Origin: Ascoidea rubescens DSM 1968
Lineage: Eukaryota > Ascomycota > Saccharomycetes > Ascoideales > Ascoideaceae
Assembly: GCF_001661345.1 (NCBI RefSeq)
Contig: NW_017962915.1
Span: 623,657 to 687,656 of the forward strand
DNA: 64,000 bases
Direction of reading: 5' to 3'
The first letter of the stretch is position 1, and each line of letters begins with the position of its first letter. Position numbers and translations under genes: made by a program. The notes beneath the pieces were generated by a model. It saw only the letters and a program-made list of their open reading frames with translations, did no database searches and had not been told where the DNA came from. Below are positions 58,125 to 64,000 of the stretch, piece by piece.

Positions 58125-61100
58125 ATGAAGCTGGGTGCCATCGATGGGATGAACATGCCATATCCAACTCCTTTACCGAGACAGACCAAGGCTTCTACAG
58201 TGAGAAGGGGTAGACGATTCAAGAGAGTGGTGTTTTCGTCTGATCTTGCAACCAGTGACAGAGGCAGCGAGATAGAGAATCAGCTTAACTCTTCCTCAAA
58301 CGACGTCCAGCAGATTGAGGGTGATGAACTCAGTAAAGACAGTAAGGACTTCAATGATGATTCAGACACCGATGATGACGATGATACTATTGACTCCATA
58401 GTATCTGTCAAAAGCTCTCAAATTGCGATAAAAAGCTCCATTTCAGACAAAACAAAGGTTTATGGAAGTTTTAAACACACAAACAGAAAAAGGCGAATTG
58501 TAACTACAAGTAGTAGTCCTACAAAGTCCTTTGATTCATGCAACAGTTTTACCAATTGCAACTCAAATCCAACTCATTTTGCTCCTAAAAGAAAATCTTT
58601 CAAAAGGGTAAAAAGAAATTTCTTCACTTTAGACAGCGATCCAAATATTACAGACGATGATCAAATTAAAGATAATATCAACAATCGGGAAAACTACACC
58701 AATATGGAAGCTGATGTTGATAATCAGAATGACAAAAATACTAGTTATACTAATGATTCAGACACTTTATCTGACACTGAATCAGACCCTGAATTGGACT
58801 CCGATTTGCCAGATAATAACGATAGTGAAATTGAAATAATAGATGTGAATTTACAGCACGAATTGGCGAGAAATCCACCTCGATTTAAAAGTCAAAGTGA
58901 AATCAATCGATCAGTCAATTACTCTAAATTAATATCTAGAAGGTCTGCAACTTTGGATTTATCACATTCTTTAAAGTCTTCATTAGACCCAAGAAATTTA
59001 CTACTATCAAAGTCTTTTACCAATTCATTATACAATTTGCCTAGTTCAAAACTGAAACTAAACTCAACATTAAACTCAATGTCAAAGTCTTTTGGTGAAT
59101 TGAATTCTTCATCTTATATCACCTCTCCGACATCTTCCTTAATATCCTGCACTTCACCCTCTCAAAGTTATAAAAAAATTTCCAATTTAAATACTTCTTT
59201 AAAAGAATTGCATTCAAATACTTTTTCAAATACATTTCAAAATAAATTTAATAATTCAACTGATAGTGGGAACGAAATAATAATTAACAACGCAATAACT
59301 TCAACATATAACAATAGAAGTAATAAAATAAGTCAAAACATAAATAAAAATAAAAATATAAATAAAAATAGAAGTGAAACTTTGGAAAATGAGGCTTCAC
59401 GTAATAATGAAGATTTATGGATTAATAAATACCAACCACAAAATCTATCTCAACTAGCCTTACATGCAAGAAAACTAAAAGACGTAAAAGAAGTTTTATA
59501 TAAAATGATTGAACGTAATAGTTCAATCAATCATAATAAATTCAATTCTGATGTTAGAATTTTAATATTAACTGGTCCCTCAGGTTCTTCAAAAAGCACT
59601 GCAATAAAATTACTAGTTGATGATTATTTTAAAAAAAAATATTGTTCTTCTGATAATAATTTATTTTCTTTTAAAAATTCACTTCAAAAAATCAATACAA
59701 ATTCACTATCATATTTATCAAACTCTTTTAATTTAAACTACAACCTAATCGAAAACTCTACAATCAAGCCACCGAATCTTTTAATTTCATCATCATATAA
59801 TGTTTTGGATGATGCTAATAATAAAAATGATATGAATTTAATCGAGTGGGAAAACCCATTGAAATCCAATATGAAGTCATTTCCAGAATTTTTAAATTCG
59901 ATAAAATATAGAGTTAATAACAATCTATCCGTCATCTTAATTGAGGATTTACCAAATATATTTCATAAACAAACCAGAGAAATTTTTCAAAATTCTTTGA
60001 TCCAATGGTTAAATATAGATTCTAACCAAAACTTACCACCAATAATAATTTCAATATCTGAATTTACCTTTAATGATAGCGATGATATTAACATGAATTA
60101 CAGCAGCAATAATAACAATAATCACAGTGTGTATTTATCAAATAATTTTTTGGATATCAATATAAACTATAATATTGAAACTATATTTGGTAAGGAAATA
60201 TTAAATTCAAGTAAAGTTAAAGTTATTAAATTTAATCCTGTTAATAAGACTTTAATAACCAAGACATTAAATGGAATAATTAAGAATGAGAAAATGATTT
60301 TTCAGAAGATTCCCAGAAAGGAATTAATTGATAAACTCAATGAAATAACAAAAATTGGTGATATACAAAATTGTATTTCATATTTACAATTTTGGTCAAT
60401 TTGGAAATCTAAAAATTTGAAATATGGAAACCAATTGAAAATTAATAAGAATAAAAATAAAAATAAAGATAATAAGTATAGTTATGATGATGAAGATTAT
60501 GATAATTATGAATATTTAAAATTTGGAAAAGAAAATGAGGTCAATCTATTTCACCTTGTTGGGAAAATTGTTTATGGGTCAAAAGAAATTAAAGAAAATT
60601 TCAAATTAAATGAAGATGAGATCTTTCAGGAAAATTGTAAACATGTGCTACACAAGTTGCCAGCAAATAAGTTGCTATTGGTTTTATTGTTAATTTTAGA
60701 GAATTATTTAAATAATCTAAATGAGTTGGAAGTTGATTCAACGTTGTTTAAATTAATTGATAATTTATCGATTTCAAATATTTTATTAAACAGGAGAGTT
60801 ATAAGGGAGACAATGGAAATATTTGTTCGAAGTACGAGATTGAATTGTTCAAAACTTGGAGAGAAATATATTGAGATATTTAATAGTAATCAGCATAAAA
60901 GGTTTAATGAATTTGATTTGCTAAAATTTACAAGGGAATGGAAGGTTTTAAAAAAACAAAAAACGGTTTATCAAGAAATTCGGAATTTTCAAGTTTATAA
61001 GTTTTACAATGGATTAAATGTGAATAAAAAATATCTTGATGAAAATAAAAGTAGTAAAAGTGGTAAAGATGAATATGATGAAAATGAGAGGTTTTTTTTG

Positions 61101-61676
61101 TCATATCAAAAGTCAATTAAATTTTCGAGGTCATTGATAAAGTTTAATGATATAAATTTATACCATGGATTTTATGAAGCGATAATAAATGAGAGAAAGT
61201 TGTTTAAATTAAAATCAATGAAGTCATTTTATGATAGTAAGTATAAATGTAGTAATGTTTGCAGTGGTGGTGGTAGTGGAAATAGAGATAGAAATGGAGT
61301 TAAAAGTGATAAAATTCGGAAAGAATTGAATGAATTACAATTCATGTTAAATGATAAATATTTATTATTGAATCGATTAGGAGGCAGGTTTTCTGAGATT
61401 AATACGGATAATAATAAGATGATTGATGAAGAATTGGATGGGTTTAATCAAGAGAATTTGAATGATTTGTTGAGTGAACGAGATAGAAATTATGATGTTG
61501 ACTATTTGACATATTTGAATGAGTTATGTGAGAGTTCATCTGGGTCTGAGTTTGAAGAAGATCCGATAGTTGATTCGAATGAGGAGGAGGATGAAGGTAA
61601 TGGAAAGGAGATTAGCGTTGAAGGATTTAGTAGCGAGGGAGAGATATCTAGTGATTCAGAGCTTGATAACATTTAG
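58125..61676 (+). CDS. RAD24: DNA-damage checkpoint clamp loader Rad24
   Basis: The 1183-residue protein replaces Rfc1 in the Rad24-RFC complex that loads the 9-1-1 clamp at damaged DNA. The conserved core starts at about 430: LWINKYQPQNLSQLALHARKLKDVKEVL, then the P-loop LTGPSGSSKST (about 480-490), a Walker B-like LIEDLPNIFHKQTR (about 605), FNPVNKTLITKTL (about 705) and GDIQNCISYLQFW (about 745), all as in yeast Rad24. The C-terminus ends in acidic DPIVDSNEEEDE and SSDSELDNI, close to baker's yeast. The protein is nearly twice the length of S. cerevisiae Rad24 (659), because of a 430-residue acidic/Ser/Asn-rich N-terminus and internal Asn/Lys inserts. The start is the ATG at 58125 (MKLGAID); ATGs a few codons on are also possible. 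Confidence 0.93.
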   Translation: MKLGAIDGMNMPYPTPLPRQTKASTVRRGRRFKRVVFSSDLATSDRGSEIENQLNSSSNDVQQIEGDELSKDSKDFNDDSDTDDDDDTIDSIVSVKSSQIAIKSSISDKTKVYGSFKHTNRKRRIVTTSSSPTKSFDSCNSFTNCNSNPTHFAPKRKSFKRVKRNFFTLDSDPNITDDDQIKDNINNRENYTNMEADVDNQNDKNTSYTNDSDTLSDTESDPELDSDLPDNNDSEIEIIDVNLQHELARNPPRFKSQSEINRSVNYSKLISRRSATLDLSHSLKSSLDPRNLLLSKSFTNSLYNLPSSKLKLNSTLNSMSKSFGELNSSSYITSPTSSLISCTSPSQSYKKISNLNTSLKELHSNTFSNTFQNKFNNSTDSGNEIIINNAITSTYNNRSNKISQNINKNKNINKNRSETLENEASRNNEDLWINKYQPQNLSQLALHARKLKDVKEVLYKMIERNSSINHNKFNSDVRILILTGPSGSSKSTAIKLLVDDYFKKKYCSSDNNLFSFKNSLQKINTNSLSYLSNSFNLNYNLIENSTIKPPNLLISSSYNVLDDANNKNDMNLIEWENPLKSNMKSFPEFLNSIKYRVNNNLSVILIEDLPNIFHKQTREIFQNSLIQWLNIDSNQNLPPIIISISEFTFNDSDDINMNYSSNNNNNHSVYLSNNFLDININYNIETIFGKEILNSSKVKVIKFNPVNKTLITKTLNGIIKNEKMIFQKIPRKELIDKLNEITKIGDIQNCISYLQFWSIWKSKNLKYGNQLKINKNKNKNKDNKYSYDDEDYDNYEYLKFGKENEVNLFHLVGKIVYGSKEIKENFKLNEDEIFQENCKHVLHKLPANKLLLVLLLILENYLNNLNELEVDSTLFKLIDNLSISNILLNRRVIRETMEIFVRSTRLNCSKLGEKYIEIFNSNQHKRFNEFDLLKFTREWKVLKKQKTVYQEIRNFQVYKFYNGLNVNKKYLDENKSSKSGKDEYDENERFFLSYQKSIKFSRSLIKFNDINLYHGFYEAIINERKLFKLKSMKSFYDSKYKCSNVCSGGGSGNRDRNGVKSDKIRKELNELQFMLNDKYLLLNRLGGRFSEINTDNNKMIDEELDGFNQENLNDLLSERDRNYDVDYLTYLNELCESSSGSEFEEDPIVDSNEEEDEGNGKEISVEGFSSEGEISSDSELDNI

Positions 61677-61900
61677 TTTTGTAGTATATAAGGGGTTTTA
61701 AAGAGATTGTTTTTTTGTTTTTCTTTTTTAATGTTTTTTCTTTTTTGGTTAGTGATGATTATTAAAATGCTATATATTAAAGTGAGGATTAAAGATTAAA
61801 GAATAAAGAGAGAAGAGAGAAGAAAAAAAAAAGAGATAACACATGGATATAAGATATAGGGTGATATAGAGTAGAGTAATATAGAGTAATATATATAGAA
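61677..61900. other. convergent spacer RAD24 - GRX3
   Basis: AT/purine-rich convergent 3' ends. No gene is seen. Confidence 0.6.
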
Positions 61901-62746
61901 TTAAGATTTATTTGAGATTATATTTTTAAAGAAATCTGGGTCTTCTTCTAAGGTTTCTTTAATGATATCCAAACCACCTTGGAATTCGCCATTTATGTAT
62001 AGTTGTGGGTAAGTTGGCCAATCGGAAAAGACTTTCAAACCTTGTCTTACACTGTCGTCTTTGAGGATATCAAAGAAACCAAAACGGACTTTGTTTTCTC
62101 TGAGAATTGCAACGACTTGTCTGGAAAAGCCACATTTGGGTTGGGAAGGAGTGCCCTTCATGAATAGCATTACTTGGGCTGCACAGGTTATTTTTTTTAA
62201 TCTTTGGTTTAATTCATCTTGAGTTTCTTGTTTTATTGAGGGAGTTGGAAGAGGAGCTGGTTGTTGTTGTTGTTGTTGTTGTTGAGGTTGAGGTTGAGGT
62301 TGAGACTGAGACTGAGACTGAGGTTGGGATGGGGGAGTTGAAATTGAAGAGTCTTTTGAAGATGATTCTTTTGGAGATGGCTGTTTAGATGGATCTTTTG
62401 GATTTTCGTTGGAAGAGTCTTGAGAAGAGTAAAAGTTCAAGGTGCTAGCAAACTGTTTTGGATCAGCGCCAGACAATTCTTTCAAGATGGTTCCATTTTT
62501 GATAAAAACAAAATGGGGGACGGATTGGACTTCGAATAATTCAGCGATATCGGGCAAGTTGTCAGCATCAATTGAGATGAAGGACACATTAGGGTTAGCG
62601 TCAGCTAGAGTGATGAAGACTTTGTTCATTTGGATGCAAGGAGCAGCCCATTTGGCAGAGAAATAGAGGGATAGGAGTTTATCCTTTGGGGTTGAGTTTG
62701 TTATGTCAGTGAATTGAGATTCAGACTCTATAGTGGTAACAGACAT
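61901..62746 (-). CDS. GRX3: monothiol glutaredoxin Grx3/Grx4 type
   Basis: This 281-residue two-domain protein has the layout of yeast Grx3/Grx4 (285/244), which bind a bridging [2Fe-2S] cluster with glutathione and signal iron status to Aft1-type or HapX-type regulators. The thioredoxin-like domain (1-105) has FSAKWAAPCIQM, with a single Cys37 at the active site rather than CXXC, normal for this family. A Gln/Ser/Pro linker (about 108-172), encoded partly by CAA repeats, joins the glutaredoxin domain. That domain has MLFMKGTPSQPKCGFSRQ with the CGFS Cys205, then WPTYPQLYINGEFQGGLDII, which binds glutathione. Start at 62746 (MSVTTIES); the longer frame adds twelve non-conserved residues. Confidence 0.93.
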   Translation of the reverse strand: MSVTTIESESQFTDITNSTPKDKLLSLYFSAKWAAPCIQMNKVFITLADANPNVSFISIDADNLPDIAELFEVQSVPHFVFIKNGTILKELSGADPKQFASTLNFYSSQDSSNENPKDPSKQPSPKESSSKDSSISTPPSQPQSQSQSQPQPQPQQQQQQQQPAPLPTPSIKQETQDELNQRLKKITCAAQVMLFMKGTPSQPKCGFSRQVVAILRENKVRFGFFDILKDDSVRQGLKVFSDWPTYPQLYINGEFQGGLDIIKETLEEDPDFFKNIISNKS

Positions 62747-63058
62747 TGTGGGAGCAAATAAGAAAGTGAAGGAGGAGGGCAAAGAGGCAATTAGGATAAT
62801 TAGAAGGGAGAAGTTAGCAGGCGATAGTTGGAGATAAAAAAACGAGAGAGAATGGAGGATTGTTTTTTCTTTTATACTCAGAAGAGAGGGTTCAAATATG
62901 GGTGATTAGTAACGCAGCGCTTTTCGCTGGACGAGAGATTCACGTCACGGCACGTGCGTGTGTGACGGGAGTACCAGTGCTGTGGGATGGTAGGAGAGGG
63001 TGCAAGCAGCAGCAGAGCGTGTGTGCGTGCAGGTCCACAGTGGTGGAGCGGTGTGGAG
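62747..63058. promoter_or_regulatory. GRX3 promoter / SWF1 3' spacer, GC-rich
   Basis: The interval contains CACGTCACGGCACGTGCGTGTG at about 62941-62962 (CACGTG at 62951-62956) and a GC-rich stretch up to the SWF1 stop. No separate gene is supported; the several short ORFs here are frame shadows. Confidence 0.5.
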
Positions 63059-64000
63059 CTAGGAAGGGAAGGGAGAGGCGAGTTTGAGAAGGAGGTTTTG
63101 GGCAAAGCCACTGTCGTAGATGTTGTCGATGTTGTCGATGGATGTGACAGGACGAGTGCGGGAGGAGATGGGAATTGAGTGGTGGTCGAGTTTGTTGAGA
63201 GGGCGTAGTGTGGAAGCAGACCTTTGGTAGTAGGTGTTGTTTTCCGAGTTGTAGTAGAGGAGATGTGCTTGGACGAGAGACTGGACGTTGGCCCATTTTT
63301 TGTACTCGCTGGCGTTGATGCCCAAGTAGATGTTGTTGAGCATCTGGTAGAGAAAAATGAAGAGGAACCAGGCGAGAAAGAAGCAGACGATGAGCAAGAT
63401 GCCGGCTACTTCATTTTGCTTGTTTGAGACAACCAAGAAGACGAGGAGCTTGTAGTTGAGTGGACTGTGGGCGACATGAGCGTAAGCTGCGGAATTGGCA
63501 GAATAGGCCTGACGTAGGAAGAGGAAGTTGAAGTAGACCGACAAGCACAGAATGGCGGCCAAATTGAGGATGAAGACGAGAAAGTACTTGTAGTTGTAGT
63601 AGCCCACGCAGTTGTTGATCCAGTAGCAGTGGTGGTCGAAGTCCAAGACGCAGCGGTCGCAGTGTTTGCAGTGGAGCATCCGAGGGAGCGTGGGGAGGAG
63701 GCACTTGGAGCAGAGGGCGAGGGTAGGATCGTGGTAGTGCTGGCGGAAGTAAATCAACTCGTTGGGCGGGAAGAGAGCCTGGTAGGCGCGATGATGGCGC
63801 TGCTGGTGGAGGGGGCAGCTGGGGCTCTTTGCACAGAGGACGAGGAACAAGAGGCAGTTGTTGGTGAGCACCACAGAAAGCACTGCGTTGAGGACGACGC
63901 TGTGCGAGCAGCCGAGCGAGGGGTACACGCCGCCAAAGAACATCGCGCAGCAGCCCGAGAAGAGCCCCACAAAGCATGCCGGAAGCACGTGCAGCACACA
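63059..64000 (-). CDS. SWF1: palmitoyltransferase Swf1 (DHHC), 5' end outside window
   Basis: The last 313 residues of a DHHC S-acyltransferase are visible; the frame is open through the window edge, so the start lies beyond 64000. Swf1 is an ER enzyme that palmitoylates Cys next to the membrane anchors of SNAREs such as Tlg1, Snc1 and Syn8. The Cys-rich DHHC domain is seen as [21 protein letters not shown] followed by [14 protein letters not shown], flanked by hydrophobic helices before and after. The C-terminus, with [13 protein letters not shown] and [13 protein letters not shown], parallels yeast Swf1 (EQDKWYTIQ and PNIYDKGTFLANL), which decides the orthology. Codon use is unusually GC-rich for the window, with common CTC but only two CTG codons, both at weakly constrained positions. 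Confidence 0.9.
   Translation of the reverse strand, partial: CVLHVLPACFVGLFSGCCAMFFGGVYPSLGCSHSVVLNAVLSVVLTNNCLLFLVLCAKSPSCPLHQQRHHRAYQALFPPNELIYFRQHYHDPTLALCSKCLLPTLPRMLHCKHCDRCVLDFDHHCYWINNCVGYYNYKYFLVFILNLAAILCLSVYFNFLFLRQAYSANSAAYAHVAHSPLNYKLLVFLVVSNKQNEVAGILLIVCFFLAWFLFIFLYQMLNNIYLGINASEYKKWANVQSLVQAHLLYYNSENNTYYQRSASTLRPLNKLDHHSIPISSRTRPVTSIDNIDNIYDSGFAQNLLLKLASPFPS

Noticed and set aside
1-64000. Retroelements, DNA transposons or horizontally acquired blocks
   Set aside because: No reverse transcriptase, integrase, transposase or capsid motifs in any frame, and no long terminal or inverted repeats noticed by eye; GC islands track promoters rather than element boundaries.

Overview
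The window is nuclear DNA of a budding yeast (Saccharomycotina). Compact, mostly intronless genes match yeast families at full length. Coding and spacer DNA is AT-rich, and several proteins carry long Asn, Ser or Asp/Glu tracts. The few spliceosomal introns have GTATGT-type 5' sites and TACTAAC-like branch points. CTG codons are almost absent from well-conserved genes, even from a GC-rich-coding gene that uses CTC freely. That fits a lineage with rare or reassigned CUG (for example Ascoidea/Saccharomycopsis or Pachysolen relatives), but I cannot settle species or decoding here. All translations assume the standard code. I see no retrotransposon, DNA transposon or CRISPR array.

Left part (0-27 kb): BNA2 (indoleamine 2,3-dioxygenase) and ARO8 (aromatic aminotransferase) form a divergent amino-acid pair. 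They are followed by a SNG1-type membrane protein, a very large ROG1-type lipase, dolichol kinase SEC59, a multi-pass membrane protein of unknown function, a huge Asn-rich protein and SLC1 (lysophosphatidate acyltransferase). Next come a YOR131C-type HAD hydrolase that I resolve as four exons, an MRH1/YRO2 opsin-like protein, and COA6.

Middle (27-35 kb): a 2.5 kb stretch with no protein gene holds a spliced U3 snoRNA gene and an intron-containing tRNA-Arg(UCU). Then come a CLD1/ICT1-type hydrolase and a FAA1/FAA4 acyl-CoA synthetase.

Right part (35-64 kb): a CWP1-like GPI wall protein, RAD4, a fungal xanthine dioxygenase, UBA3, a STE5/FAR1-family scaffold, an unrecognised basic nuclear-looking protein, MSH6, an RPH1/GIS1-type JmjC demethylase without zinc fingers, RAD24, a GRX3/4 glutaredoxin, and the 3' part of SWF1 cut by the window edge. 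Three DNA-damage genes (RAD4, MSH6, RAD24) lie within 24 kb.

Recurrent theme: many promoters contain a sharply GC-richer island full of CAG/CTG words, against AT-rich surroundings. The clearest are at about 7.04-7.76, 16.9-17.6, 34.6-35.0 and 48.0-48.3 kb. These islands give spurious ORFs on both strands.
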